From positions 1-64,000 of the forward strand of contig JXTB01000159.1 in assembly GCA_002914805.1 (NCBI GenBank): a stretch of DNA of 64,000 bases. Direction: 5' to 3'. The first letter of the stretch is position 1, and every line of letters starts with the position of its first letter. This document shows, piece by piece, positions 1-12,961 of this stretch. Below the pieces are notes generated by a model. It did not search any database and had not been told where the DNA came from. It worked only from the letters and a program-made list of their open reading frames with translations. The position numbers were made by a program, and so were the translations under genes. This DNA is from Parasponia andersonii (lineage: Eukaryota > Streptophyta > Magnoliopsida > Rosales > Cannabaceae).

Positions 1-109
1 GGAGAGCAGAAGAAAAAAGAAGAAAACACGAAAAAGAGATAAGTTTGTAAATTGATTTGATACACCTTTTTCCTTGCTACCAAAAAACAACGCAAAGAAA
101 AACCACTGA

Positions 110-324
110 CTTAAGCATCGGAGAGTCTTTGCAAGTGGCCATCCCCGCCTCTCCGATCTCGCTCGGAATTCAGGGATTTGCGAAGTAGCAAGGGCACGTG
201 AACAGTTGGAGAATCCAGCATCAGCAGTTCCTGACACGTGGACGACTGGTGTAAAATCCGCTCCAACATGGAGTATAAGTGATCTTGATACAAAATTGAT
301 GTTCCTATTATTTGCTCTTTAATT
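110..324 (+). other. unassigned GC-richer open frame, possible exon end
   Basis: A patch clearly richer in G and C than its surroundings stays open for about 70 codons on the plus strand, from a TGA at 107-109 to a TAA near 322. It has no in-frame ATG, and the sequence before it (…cttaag) could be read as a splice acceptor. The reverse strand is also open over 111-353. I recognise neither translation. It could be the 3' exon of a gene that starts outside the window, a gene fragment, or simply a GC-rich patch. The strand is a guess. Confidence 0.18.
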
Positions 325-698
325 ATATAGCCAAAGATTATATTGTAGTGCATGTTATTTTAACATTAGACTGAATAATGTGCAACTTGAACTATTGGAG
401 AAAATAGACACTTTGTAATTTTATTTTTATTTTTTCATTTTTTTTAGTAAAGAACTAATTTTAGAACTTTTAATTGCAAGGTCTCTTAAGTTATATTTGA
501 AAAGTTCAAAAAATTCTTTTATCTAAAAGTATTCTTCTGAAAAAACTCTGGCAAAGAAACCAATGTCCTCAAAATTTGACACTTTTGACTTTTGAGTTAC
601 ATACCAGTATTCCCTTATATTAATAAAGAGATTAAATATTGTTAAAAGGTATTAGCAAGTGTATCTTTTCTGTTTATATATATATATATATATATAGA

Positions 699-932
699 GG
701 TTGCTAATTCAATAAATTTTTTTTTATTTATAGGTAAGTATTTTTTTTAACTATTGGATCACCATTTAATAATGATCCAATGATTATAATAAAATACATA
801 AAAAAAATATGCATCATTAATACTCTTTTTTTTTTATTTTTTATAATAAAAAAATATACATATTAAATTTTCATTGGTCAAATTGATACAAACCACGTAA
901 TAAAAAGAAAAATATATGTAAGATCAGTGTCC
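699..932. mobile_element. MITE copy A (234-bp family, TA-flanked)
   Basis: The element starts GGTTGCTAATTC and ends GATCAGTGTCC, and both ends sit directly in TA dinucleotide runs. A second copy of exactly the same length lies at 29843-30076. The ends form imperfect terminal inverted repeats (GGTTGCTAATTC against GGACACTGATC). A conserved internal hairpin is present, with arms ATTGGATCA and TGATCCAAT around a 12-13-base spacer. No coding capacity is seen. TA-flanked insertion suggests a Tc1/mariner (Stowaway-like) element, but that class call is inference. Confidence 0.7.
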
Positions 933-1531
933 ATATATATATATATTTTTTCCCTCACTCTATTATATACCTATCGTCGTCCACCGTCACTGTCAGTCTT
1001 TTACTAGCTCAAATGCGTTTTTAACTTTTTGTCCCTCGAGAAAGTAATTTCACTGCCACCTTTTTGTTTTTTTTTTTTAATTTGCATGAACTTTTTATAA
1101 GAACAAAAAAGTGAAAAACTCCTGTGAGGCCTGAGCTTATTAATTTTAGGTGAGTAATGATGTGCACCATTGCTATTTCCTTTTCTTAGAATTGTTATCA
1201 ATTATTGCAGTACTTTTTTGTTTTTTTTTTTTTAATATATTGCTTGCCCAGTGACATTCTCTCATGCATCTTTACCCTGCAGCCGCATGTATGCAATAAA
1301 TAAAAAGTGATGTAAATCATGTAATTGATTATTGATCTATCTACGATGAGGTTCATTTACAACTCTGAGCTTAGTACAAACAAAATTTGATGCTGCAATG
1401 GGAATATGTAACCTTTTACCTAGTATATAATTATGGTGATTAATTGGCTGGCCCTCACATTTTATGCAAAACCACCCTCCTTATTATCATTATCATTATC
1501 ATTAATACGGTTATAAAGTGTTGACGTACAA

Positions 1532-1623
1532 GGCATGCTATCTTTATACGTACCTATCAATTGGTCCAGCAATTAATGGCATGCTATCTTTATACGTACC
1601 TATCAATTGGTCCAGCAATTAAT
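1532..1623. repeat. perfect 46-bp tandem duplication
   Basis: A 46-bp unit beginning ggcatgctatctttatacgt occurs twice back to back, at 1532-1577 and 1578-1623, without a mismatch. It is recent, or an assembly slip. The unit contains TACGTA and a CAATTG core. Confidence 0.9.
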
Positions 1624-2652
1624 CAGTGCGCCAATTCCAGTTCCCAAGTACGCAAAGGATAGCATATTTTTTTTCCAGTTTTTCTGTGCTAATAAATTGT
1701 AATCTAAACTAGCCATATTAATTAAAGAAGGAAAATGGCATTGTCAAAATTATAAGAAAAGTACTAATAATGAGGAAAATGGCTAGAGAATGAAAGCTCA
1801 ACCTGCCTTGAGATGACTACTTAGCTTAGCTAACCTAAAGTTCGTTGATTACCATAGATCCAGTCCATTATTGAGAATAGGAGTTAACGAGTCACTCAAC
1901 TTAACTTTAATGCACGAAATTAAAGTCGATTCCCTAAATTCCTTTTTCGTAAATACAAAGACATTCTTTGAGTAGTAAATTTTGCTGTGGTAAACCAGCT
2001 TATAAATGGTAGCACCAGTCAACTCATTCAATGAACACAAAAAGTAATATTGACTTCATGAATCATGATAAAATAACTTGCCAATAGTACCGCTTTATGG
2101 CCAAAAAAACAAAGAAAAAGCCAAAACATTATTCCTTTTCTTCTCTTGCGTATGAGCTAGTAAATAGTTTTCCAATTTTTATATTGGAAAACTTAAAAAA
2201 AATTGGAAAACTTAAAATATAGTTGTGAATAATGTAATTATTTATGTGAGTCTCACATAAGATTTGCAAAACTCTACACTATGAAATAGTTCTTTTAACG
2301 AAGCTAGTTGAGATACTTTTTTTGTTTGTTAATAAAATTATAATTAATTATGGTAGTTAAGCTTTTCTTAAATAGTCAACTTTCATTGACTTTTCAATTT
2401 GGATTAAGTAGGAAAGTTCATAAATGTCTTAATAAAAGAAACAATTTCAAAATAGCATCACTTTTTACCTTTAGAAGGTAAAAAATATGATACCATTTCA
2501 TTGTTTAAAAACGAAAAATTGAAAAACAAAACCCAGTAAAACCCCATATTTCACTATCAATCCAACTTTGTAGTAAAAGCGTTCTGATCTAATTGACCCA
2601 TCAATGATATTACTTGAAACCTCTTTCTTCTGTACGGTTGTTTCAATAAAAG

Positions 2653-2683
<31 letters not shown>

Positions 2684-2855
2684 TGGGCATGATTACAACC
2701 CTAAGAAACGACAAATTTAAAAATACGAGTGAGAACAAAACGCAGAGACCCGAAAATGAGCTATCTGACGCAGTACTGTGTCTCGGACCACGTATAGAGA
2801 TATAGATATACATATATCAATATATTAGTCAAGACAAAGTAAAAGAAGAACAAAC

Positions 2856-4526
2856 ATGGCTCCTCCATCGTCTTCTTCTTCTTCCAAATCCCCACCTTCT
2901 CCTTCTCCTCCTAAACCTCTTCCTCTTTCAGGAACAAACCAGTCAAGTACTACCCACTTCACTCCCGTAAGTTTTTTTTTTTTTTTTCCGTTTGTTTCTC
3001 GGGAAAGAGAGTAATGGATCATTTGAGCATGATCCAGATGGAATTCATCTGTTCTTTGTCATTCATTTTGGTTTTTTTGTGATGGGAAGGTTTCTTCTTG
3101 GTTGCAGATTCAAGAGTGTGATAGAGAAGAAGAGCACGAAGATGAAACCCCGAGAAGCAGTACGGCGGCTTGTCAGGACAAGGCTTCGAGTCCAAAGCAC
3201 CACCCGACTCCGCTTCACCAGCCTAGCAAAAGCGGCAGAACCAGCTCGAGGAAGAGGCCCGAATCCGGCGATGGTGACGGGGTCGGAGACGGCTCGGTGT
3301 CCTGCAACAAGTGCCGACCGCATGCTCGAGAAAAGATCTCAGTCGTTCCTGTAGATAACAATGGCGTTCACAAGCACAGCTCGTCTTCGTCGTCGTCTTC
3401 TTTGGCGAGCCCAAATGGTATTTTCAAGTCTATTATCTCGTCGTTGACTAGGAGGAGGCCGAAGCTGAGCGACACTCCGCCGTCGACGGCGGCGAGAGAG
3501 GAGCAGTGGAAAATCGCGGTGGCGGAGCTTTCACACAAGCTGATTCAAGCCACAAGGAAGAGGGACGAGGCGGTTCTTGAAGCTTCGAGGCTGAAATACT
3601 CCATGGCTGAGCTTGAAAAGAAGCTCAACAAGCTCGAAAACTACTGCCATAACTTGAAGTCCGGCCTCGACGAGTGCAGTAGTAACATGTCGCCGTACCA
3701 TATGGGCAAAATCCAAAACTACAACCAGTACTCGGTTAATAGTCAAAATAGCGTTTTGCCCACCACCCGAAGGGACGACAAGGAAGTGGTCGAGAATTTT
3801 CTGGTCTCTGTTTCTGAAGCTCGGACCAATATCAGGGTTTTGAGCCGGTCACTCACTATGCAGCTCCGCCATATAGGAGGCAAAGTATACGACAGGATTT
3901 CGGCTCTTCTCCAGCCATACGACATTAAAATCTCGTTCTCGAAGAACCCCAGAACCTTGCTTTTCTACTTGGAGGCTCTCTTGAACATAGCCTTCTTCGA
4001 GGACTTTGAATCGACGGGGTTTCAGAAGAGCTCCGCGGCCCAAATCCTGAACCCCATTGACCGATGTGAGGCAAACTACGTGTCGTTTAACCTGCTAAAA
4101 GTTCTGACATGGGAGGAGGTTTTGACCAAGGGGACGAGGCATTTCAGCGAGGAGTTCAGCAAGTTTTGTGATAGGAAAATGAGCGAGATCGTGGCGATGT
4201 TGGGTTGGAACAGGGCGTGGCCGGAGCCGTTGTTGCAGGCCTTCTTTGGCGCGTCGAAGAGCGCGTGGTTGGTTCACCTTTTGGCCAACTCGGTTCACCC
4301 CAACTTGACCATCTTCCGGGTCGGTAAGGAAGCCGGGTTTGACCCGGTTTATATGGAGGACATGGGAGGAGACAAGGCCAGGAAGTTGGTCCCCTCGGTG
4401 GTTCGTATAATGGTGGCTCCTGGGTTCTACGTTTATGGTAGTGTGGTCAAGTGCAAGGTCCTCTGCAGGTACCAAAACAATGACAGAAGTGGCAATACCA
4501 AAAGTTTAATCTCCTCCTCTCCTTAG
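2856..4526 (+). CDS. IRKI: IRK-interacting / GIL1-type coiled-coil protein
   Basis: Two exons, 2856-2966 and 3108-4526, with a GT-AG intron (2967-3107, phase 0), give a 509-residue protein. The ATG at 2856 opens a Ser/Pro-rich start (MAPPSSSSSS…). The N-terminal ~165 residues are low-complexity, rich in Ser, Pro and His. A coiled coil follows (about 168-227, EEQWKIAVAELSHKL… to NLKSGLDECS). The C-terminal half is a conserved plant domain ending with a CKVLCRYQ motif. This matches the plant DUF641/GIL1 family. Arabidopsis relatives are IRKI, a partner of the receptor kinase IRK, and GIL1, needed for loss of gravitropism in light. The family is cytosolic or plasma-membrane associated, with no enzymatic activity known. 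The IRKI rather than GIL1 assignment rests on the Ser-rich N terminus and is likely, not certain. An open frame at 2992-3354 in another frame is a shadow. Confidence 0.85.
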
Positions 4527-5347
4527 TCTTTTAGGACATTTTTTTTTAATAATTTAAATTTTTCATATTTTAAAAAGAAAAGTAGAAAAAAAAAAAACCC
4601 AATTCTTATTAGTTATTTTATAGTACTTTTTGCTGCTACTTTGATCTGGTGGTGACGATGATGTGATTATGCTTTTCATATTATTCAAAGGATATCTTTT
4701 TGGCTTGTGTTAAGTGGGGGGGGAGAAAAGAAAAGGGTCATGCTAGTTCTAGGATCAAAGGAAATTGGCATTTTCTTAATTTGACTTTGGTTTATTCTGT
4801 CTGGTCAATTTTTAACCCTTATCTGTTTATCATATTCCCTCTTGTTGGTATTTGTGGGTTATTTGTTATTACTATTATTATTTTTGGATAGTAGCTATGT
4901 TCTTCCGTGGAGCCCAACTGTATGGATAGAATTGTACCAAAGATAAAATCAAAAAACGAAGATGAAGAAGATGCCCATGTGGATACCTGGATGGTCGGAT
5001 ATATCTATGATTCTCTTGTGAATAATTTTTGGAACTTCTTCATATGATTCATTAGTATTTGGGTGAATTTTTTTAAAAACATAATGGAATATTTCCCATT
5101 TTTATTTTGTGCCCTCTCTGTGCATGACTTAGTAATGCCAGCACATTGTAGAAAACAAATGTTGGAGCTGAGTTTGGATTTCACCGTGGTGCATTGGGCT
5201 TCGAGTTTTGTTGCAAATAGGCGATGCTTGGGCTTCGTCCTTTTGTCTTACTTGATCCTTAATATTAATCCAATTTGTACATTTGGTCCCCAACTTTTTC
5301 TTTTGGCATTAAGGTCCCATTGTTTTCTTGGTATCATTTAGTCCTTC

Positions 5348-6830
5348 CTAGAGCTGGTAAGAGGGCTCCATTAGCACAGTGGTACGACACGGCACGATCA
5401 TTTGGACTGTGTTGGGCTAATGAATTGGACACAATAAGGTAAGCACAACATAACACGTATACAAGTATGACATGACACACTAGCACAATAGGCATTGCAT
5501 GTTAAACATATGTATTATTATCATTTAGTTTTTCCTATATATATGTTTTTTTAAAAAAAAAATCTATTTTTCTTAGCAACTCAAATGGAATTATTAAATA
5601 AACTGTTAAAGATTGAGATGATGATATATTTATAATGAGGAAAAAATAGAAAAAAAAAAAAAAAAAAAAAAAAAAAACAAAAAAAAAAAGAAAAAAAATT
5701 TGCAAAACTAAAAGTAAAAAAAGAAAGAGAAAAATGAATGAGATTTTATTCTTTCTTATATTTTAAGAGATTTAACTCAAACATTTTTATCATTTTTGTT
5801 AGTGGTTTCTTTATTGAGTAGTGAGTTTTGTTTTTCCTGGTTAGAACTTTTTTTCTATTAGGTTTCGTCTAGTTAGGTTTTAACGAGACTCGTAAGATTT
5901 TTTTAGATCTTTTTTAGTTACTCGTGCTTTCGGGTCGTAAGCTCTAAACTATTGTTTTCTTTTCTTTTACTTTTCTTATTAATAATAATTAGTTTTCAGG
6001 ATTGTTAAATAAGAAATTATTGAGATAGTTAGGTACTAACTTAGTTGCGATGTTTCTACTCATTTACTCTCTAACGATGCTTCTTCACCTTGACAAACTT
6101 TTATTTAAAAGAAAAAATAAAAATTTTCAAATAATTATATATTTACGATTTTTTTTTAAATAGGGCTTGACCAATGATATCCACTTATTACAAATTAAAG
6201 GAAAATACCTACTACGACCCAATCCCCACCCTACCATATTAAGGATAATAGGTTTTCAAGCATACCCTTGATATGACTCGAACCTAAGACCAAGATCCTA
6301 GGTAGTGGGTGCTCTTACCACTTGAGCCAACCCACTTCATCACAGAGAGATTGGTAAAAGAATCTTGGCCACATGGGCCGAAGGCTCGTGGTACTTTAAT
6401 TATATATTTACGATTAAGTATATATAATATAAATAATTAAGTAAGTATATACAATGCAAATATAGTTAAGATAAAAATTTACATTAAATTTATCTTTATT
6501 TTTTATATAAAGATAAATTATTTGAAGAAAAAAATAATAAAATGAACACTAAAATTAATAAAATTTACTAATTAAATAAACCAATTTCAGCTAAGAAAAA
6601 CTGACACATTTAGGCACGTGAACTGGTATAACACGACACGAAAATACATAAGACATAGCATGTAATAGCATGGATTAACAGGCCGTACCGAGCCAATAAT
6701 TTTATATTATTGGCCAGCACGACACAACGTGACTAAAAAGTAGGCATGACACGAATGCACTTTTGTGTCCAACTTAAATAGATCACGTCGTGTTGGTTCA
6801 ACAATACGTTTGATACCTCTAGATTCTAGA
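5348..6830. mobile_element. probable non-autonomous Mutator-like element
   Basis: Both flanks carry long degenerate inverted stretches rich in CGTGTCGTGTT-like words: left near 5375-5500 (acgacacggcacgatc…), right near 6610-6800 (…cacgacacaacgtgac). The outer ends both read CTAGAG on the appropriate strand. Immediately outside are AGTCCTTCC (left) and ACTCCTTCC (right), a possible 9-bp target duplication with one mismatch, typical of Mutator-like elements. No transposase is visible. Exact ends are uncertain. Confidence 0.4.
6150..6396 (-). mobile_element. tRNA-derived SINE with 18-bp target duplication
   Basis: A perfect 18-bp direct repeat, TAATTATATATTTACGAT, flanks the element at 6132-6149 and 6397-6414. 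Directly inside the left repeat is a T run, which is the A tail when read on the minus strand. On that strand the body contains a tRNA-like box A (TGGCTCAAGTGGTAAGAGC) and a box B (GGTTCGAGTC), the internal RNA polymerase III promoter of plant SINEs. About 60 bases precede box A, more than in a simple tRNA-headed SINE. The element sits inside the larger 5348-6830 element, so it inserted later. Confidence 0.85.
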
Positions 6831-9084
6831 CTCCTTCCATCCAAAAAGTTATTAAGAAGTTATGTTTTAATGTGAAATTATGTAATTAATCCCTAATAGT
6901 TTGCCTTTTCGCCAATTCGGCCCCAAATCATTTTTTTCCCCTTTCATTTAATTACGCCTCCATTATGTTATGTTCTATTTTCTATTTATAAGTCTCTTCA
7001 TCTAAAATAATTCTTTAGATGACACGTGCATCTCACATGCTCATTATCAGGGTATTAAGAGAGGAAAATGACTATTTGAAACACATGCCAAGGATGGTTT
7101 CAGTATAAGTAGACAAAGGCTTTTTCTTTTTTTAGTAGAGGATTTTTTTAATAGTTTTTGTGTCTAGACACAGACTTTTATACGATGAATAAATTACGAT
7201 GAATAAATAACTTAAATGTAATATTTTATCCTTTATTAATATTTAGCAGATGATTCATTATTTATTTGTCGTCTAAATTATCATATCATTTAAGTTCAAA
7301 TAAGTTATCATGATATTTAATATTTTCTAATTTATACCCCAAAGTTATACCAACAATGAAATATATTTTTGAGCAATGTTATAAAAAATTAGTGATCCTC
7401 AATGCTATAATGATATATCTGTTTGTCATAGTATGATTTAATTAATAAAATGGATCTCACGTGGATTTCACCTGAATTATAATTGTGATTAGTTAGTGAC
7501 AAACTAACGAATCATTGTAGTATTGGGCGCAGTTAATACCATATAGCATTATTCTATCTTTTTAACCAATCATTTTTTCAAAGTAAGTCCACACATATAT
7601 AATTCTTGATACTCAGCCTAATTAACGTAGCGTCTAGAAGGTTGTTTTGGGTGGAATTTTCCAAATTACTAGCGCATATTTTTTTTTTAATTTTTTTAAA
7701 AGGGGTATGCATTGTAGACTTAAATGCAAAAAAAAAAAAAAAAGTAAATCAAGGATTAATTGTGAAATTTTCCTACAACACATGGCCTCTAAGCGGATTT
7801 TTGGATTTGGACTCAAGGACCAATGAATGCAAAGAAAATTATCCGTTATGGACTTTTATGCAAACAAAAAGGAAAAGATGAGGAAGCCATGTACAAAATG
7901 CGCCAAACATTAGGAGACTGACGCCAATATTTACCTAAGTATATATATATATTGTAACCTTCTTTTCTTTATTTGTTTATTTGTTTATTGCTTTAACATC
8001 TATTACGCACATCGCTCTTGTTTTTTTTCAAAAAAAATTTCCTTTCACAGAAAATTATAATTCTAGGCTTCTAGTAGGTAGGTAGATAAAGGAAGAAACT
8101 AGAAAGCAAACTGAAAAGAGGTAGTAGAAATTATCATCGTATAAATTTCAACGTTGACATTCTAGAATTACAATGATATAAACTATGGTCAAGTGGTTTT
8201 TTCGTTACTTGTTAGATTTTGTTTTTGAAAAATTATGCATTACGTAAGAACTTAAGAGTGACTTTGTCTATAATCCAAATGTTTTCTGTCACATTGTTAT
8301 GTTTTGGAAAATACAAATGGAGAAAAATGAAAAAATATACGTATAAATGGAAAAACATTCCTTGTTCGATATTATACGATCTAACAAATCAATTGACGAG
8401 CCAATGACTACTTATCCCTCTATTCCTCAAGAAAATATCCACTTTAATTTTTTCAAATCTTCAAACTAAATTGTGTTTTTTTTTTTTCAAAAAAAAATGA
8501 AAATCTTAATCTAAATTATCCAATTTTTTTCCGTTTAGATCGGTAGAATAATATCATATAATAATTGCCACAACACATTATCAAAATTCAAATTTCAAAA
8601 CTATTCAGTTATCAAATATTTTTTTTAAAACTATTCAGTTATCAAAGATTAGATCAACGTTAAACTTTTTTTTTTTTTTTAAGTTCAATTGAATTTGAGG
8701 CATTTGTCCTCCTAAAAAAAAAGTGATTTTAGTCGATTTCTCTACACCAATTTTGAGCATTTGAACCCCCAAAAAAAAAAAAAAAAAAAACACTAAAATT
8801 GGAAACTCATAGAAGTTTGCCAAGAAAATATAAAAGAAAGTATTTTGGCAAAGGGGGAGAGAATAGTCCTCTTTTCCGTGTTCCAAATCCAAATCCAAAT
8901 CCAAAGCTGTGTCAGTCCAAACGCGAAACGCCATTTTTGCCTAATTCAACATTTTCCTTTCTTCCTTTCCCTTCTAACCCAAGTCAACACGTCATCACTA
9001 AACCCCCCCCGCGCTGATTAAAGTCGCGCTTTGCATTATTGTTATTATTATTATTATTATTAATCAACCAAGGAATCACCATTT

Positions 9085-9258
9085 CCTCTCTCTCTCTTTC
9101 TCTCTCTCTCTAACCTCCCCCAAACTTTCCCTCACTTTCTCTCTCTATACCCTCGATCACTTCGCGATCTCTCTGCGCCGTGCCCGATTCCATTTCTTCT
9201 CCGTTCGGATCAGTCGGGCAGGCAAAGGAAGAGGAAGAGGAAGAGGAAGAGGAGGAGG
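9085..9258 (+). promoter_or_regulatory. CT-rich 5' leader of the KEULE-type gene
   Basis: Long pyrimidine runs (ctctctctctttctctctctct from about 9087, more near 9139) are followed by a GGAAGA repeat (about 9230-9258) directly before the ATG at 9271. Such CT tracts are common just downstream of plant transcription starts. The exact start site cannot be seen. Confidence 0.5.
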
Positions 9259-9270
9259 AAGCTGAAGACT

Positions 9271-12200
9271 ATGTCGCTCTCTGATTCCGATTCGTCCTCC
9301 TATGGCGGCGATTACAAGAATTTCAAGCAAATCAGCCGTGACAGTTAGTCCCTCTTACCTTTTCCTTACTTGGGTTTTTTTTTTTTTTTCCCCCTTGTCT
9401 GATTTAATTTGTTTTTTCCCCCCTTATTAAACGAATAATCAGCCAGCTTATTTTGAATTTTTCGGGTTTATGGGAACATAATTATTGAGATCACAAGCAG
9501 AATTTGGTCTATGTTTAGTTGAAGATTCATGGGTTTTTGGTAGTTTTAATGTTTTTTCGGAGGCTGTAAATACAAAGCCCAAGTATTCAGAAATCATGGA
9601 GGCTGTATTTTTGGCTGATAATTGTTGATAAGTTGTTGTAGTAGCTGAATTTGTTGAGCTAATCTAGTAATGTATACTGGGGATGCACATATTATGGCTA
9701 TGAGTGAGGAGGATTTGTCATATTGATGGACGATGACAGACGAGCAAGTGAAAATAGGTGAAGAAATTTTGTGATTCTTTGACATTGGATATTTGTTTTA
9801 AAGTTTGGATTTGGGTTGGGAGCTCGAAAACAAAGCAACAGGACCACTGGGTGTTTTCGTTCTCCTAGAATGTAGGGTTGGAAATAATCCCTTCTGTATA
9901 ACGAGTAACAACTATGAGTCTAGGGTATATTTTCTGACATGATAGCATGGAAGACCTAGTGCCCGAACTAATGGGCAGGAGGAGTTTGTTTTTCGAACCT
10001 TTTTGTCAACTAGTTAATACAGAGGCAGAGGAATCTGCGCAGCCGTTTTGCAGAATAGTGGATGTGTTTTATTCAGTTAGTGGAGTTGGAGGTTATTAGA
10101 GCAACAAGTTGATAGATGCACTTAGGGGTGGATTGTGTGCCTGCAAGAGGTTATGTTAATGCAATACATGTTCATGGAGATAGAAATCACTGCATCTTAA
10201 TGCTCCTTGCAAATGGGAGTTCTTAATGGAAAATAGATATTATGTCTATGTTTTTTATTTCTTCAGTTCTAATAGTGGGAGGAGCGCTTTAAGACACGGT
10301 GGCACTTTTTGATAGTTTGGAAAACAGGAAATTCTCATGTAGTGTGTTGGGGGAATTTTATAGGCTTGTTTACGCATATCTTATTACCTATTCTTCGTGG
10401 TTATACTGGTTTACCTTGTCTATTGTGTTCTAATTTTTACCATTAGTATTGTGGTTATTGTTGTATGTTTATACGCTACATCTGAAGTGCTGGCTGCTAC
10501 CATCTTTTTTCATTGATTTCCAGGTAGATGAATTTTCTGACTCATTTATCTTTATTGGTGTTATGCTTCAGGGCTATTGCATGAGATGCTCCGGTCAGCC
10601 AAAACTGGAGACTCAAAATCTACTTGGAAGGTATAAGTAATTTCTGTGATGATTTCATTTTTTGTTTATGCAACAGTTTACTCATGGTGGGCATCTTTTA
10701 GAGCGATGCTGCTTTTTTCTATTTCTTGATGATACATTCATGATGAAAAAAAGCCTTTATGCTATTTTGTTATTAGACTTCTTGGGAATCCTTTTGATTT
10801 CTTGAAAATCTCCACTCTGGTGATATTTATATTTTATGTGCAATTTTCATTTGTTCAGTCCTCGAGTCTAATATCTATTTCTCTGTAGGTACTTATCATG
10901 GATAAGCTCACCGTGAAAATAATGTCTTACTCATGCAAGATGGCTGATATTACTGAAGAAGGTATTTCATGTAAGAGTCTCCAAACACTTGAACTTTCAA
11001 TATCAACATTTTTTATTATTATGCTGGCGGAAATATTTGTTCCATGTTATGATATTCATCAGGACCTAACCATGCACTGTTGCACGATACTGTTCTGACT
11101 ACTTCCTCTGATGATGAGCATCGTTTATTCAGTGTTAGCAGTGCTTCTTTGATGATTCGATGCTGTTGTTTCCTAATTTCGTCCTGCTTTCCTTATAATA
11201 CAATATACGTTTCAGTAATTTCTCTTTGAGGGTGCTGGTTGGTCATTGCAATTATACCCTATTCTCAAATCTGATAAACTACTGAATTGTATAAACCTCT
11301 AGTACTGAGGAATGATACTGAGCTATTGGATTCTGGTGAGGTGTGGTCACAGCATAGAACTTGCAATGAAATATTTGGGAAAATTTCTTAATTGAGGCTC
11401 ATAATAATACAGAGTGTGATAGTGACTCGTATTCTTAATGTTGCATTGTGTCCTCAATAGTTTTTCTTGAAACTTTTGTATTTCACAATTAGATTTTAGA
11501 TATTGAAAAGTTAATTTAAAACATTGTGAGCAACTACAAACTACTAAAAATGAAGTGTGGGCTCACAACTACTGAAAATGAAGTTTGGGTAATTCATATA
11601 ATATATGACTATTACTATGTGGACAATGATTAGGTGATGTAACATGAAAAAGCTATGCAGGAACATTTATTTATTTTAACATTGGACTTATTGGTTTTAT
11701 AACTTCGTATCAATTCATTTATTTATTTTTGGATATGCCAGTGGTTGAAGATATGTACAAGAGAAGGCAACCATTACCCTCCATGGATGCAATCTACTTC
11801 ATCCAGCCAACCAAAGAGAAGTAAAGTACTTTCTTGTTAATTTTTCGTTATTTGTTTGTACACTATTAAGGGGACTTGATGTTGTTTTCTAATTGTTGAA
11901 AAGGAGTGTGTTTTCCATGGCTTTAGTTCATCATTTCTTGGATGAATCTCTCAAAGTTCATACACTATGGTTGAATTCAATGTTTCATTTGGCTGTTGGT
12001 TTGGGTTATATTATTAATACTGAAATTAACCTATGTTCTAGTGCTATATGTTTTAGTAGAATGCAAATAAAAAATTACTTAAAGTTAGTAAATTGCTTCA
12101 AATGATGTCTGAGTGCATTTTCATCAGCTTTTTAAACTCAACATATGTTAAGGTTCTTTCTATTTAACTCACATCCTCTTCTATTTATATGCAGTGTCAA

Positions 12201-12930
12201 CTTGTTCTTGTCAGACATGTCTGGAAAATCACCTCTTTACAGGAAGTACGTAGAAGATAATTTGCTTCTTTTCTAGTCATAGCTGTTTGGGACCTTTCAG
12301 TATTCTTCTGATGATAAAATGTTAATGTTCCAATGGTTTTGACTTTTATACTTTGTATTTGTGAAGGGCATTTGTATTTTTCAGTTCACCTATTCCAAAA
12401 GAATTTGTTGCTCATATCAAGAAGGATGCAACGGTTTTACCCCGCATAGGTGCATTGAGAGAGGTAATGGCTCTCATATTTGGAATATCGTTGTCTGAAT
12501 ATGGATATTTTGCTGGACAAATTTCATAAACTAGCTAGTTTCTCCTCTTTTCTATTTTTTAAAGTTATTATGTAGGTATACTCATTTAGTTGAAATTTGC
12601 AGATGAATTTGGAATATTTTGCTATAGACAGCCAGGTATGTGGTGCTACGTTCCTTCAACCTGTTTGAAATTGTTATCCATAGTGTGAATAATCATGATT
12701 TTTCTACATTTGTACTCATGCCGTTGCATCTGAATTTTAATGTGTTGAAAGTGATTATTCATTAAAATCAAGGCATCACAGGCATTCCCATAATAACTTT
12801 TTATGGCACTTAAAAACTGTTGCTTGCAATCTTTTATCATTTTACAAATTAGAAAACATTCAAATGTGGGAAAGGGAAGGGGACTGATTTGTTCTTGTAC
12901 ATATTGCTGATTGCATTATTTTCTTCTTCC

Positions 12931-12961
<31 letters not shown>

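Larger units (their letters stand above)
1..2855. other. AT-rich intergenic DNA upstream of the IRKI-type gene
   Basis: No gene is recognised here apart from a GC-richer patch near 110-324. The stretch holds a 234-bp MITE (699-932), a perfect 46-bp tandem duplication (1532-1623), several poly-T and poly-A runs, and TA microsatellites near 676-696 and 2652-2681. The last ~200 bases before the ATG at 2856 are AT-rich and would hold the promoter and 5' leader of the downstream gene. I see no clear, unique TATA box because TATA-like strings are everywhere. Confidence 0.7.
4527..9270. other. intergenic DNA with nested transposons
   Basis: No gene is seen between the IRKI-type stop and the KEULE ATG. 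The stretch contains a probable Mutator-like element (5348-6830) with a SINE inside it, an A-rich tract near 5640-5700, and several poly-T runs. A short direct repeat (aaactattcagttatcaaa) occurs twice near 8600-8645. The last ~350 bases before 9271 become GC- and CT-rich and hold the KEULE promoter and leader. Confidence 0.65.

Noticed and set aside
110-260. Stretch resembling miR164 (agcaagggcacgtgaa)
   Set aside because: Only a core of about 11 bases matches; there is no matching star strand nearby and no hairpin.
2992-3354. 120-codon frame overlapping the IRKI-type gene
   Set aside because: It crosses the intron-exon junction in a different frame; the annotated frame has the conserved domain and a good intron.
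9271-9360. Exon 1 of KEULE reading through to a stop (a 24-residue peptide)
   Set aside because: The TAG lies in the intron; splicing at 9343/10572 restores the known protein exactly.
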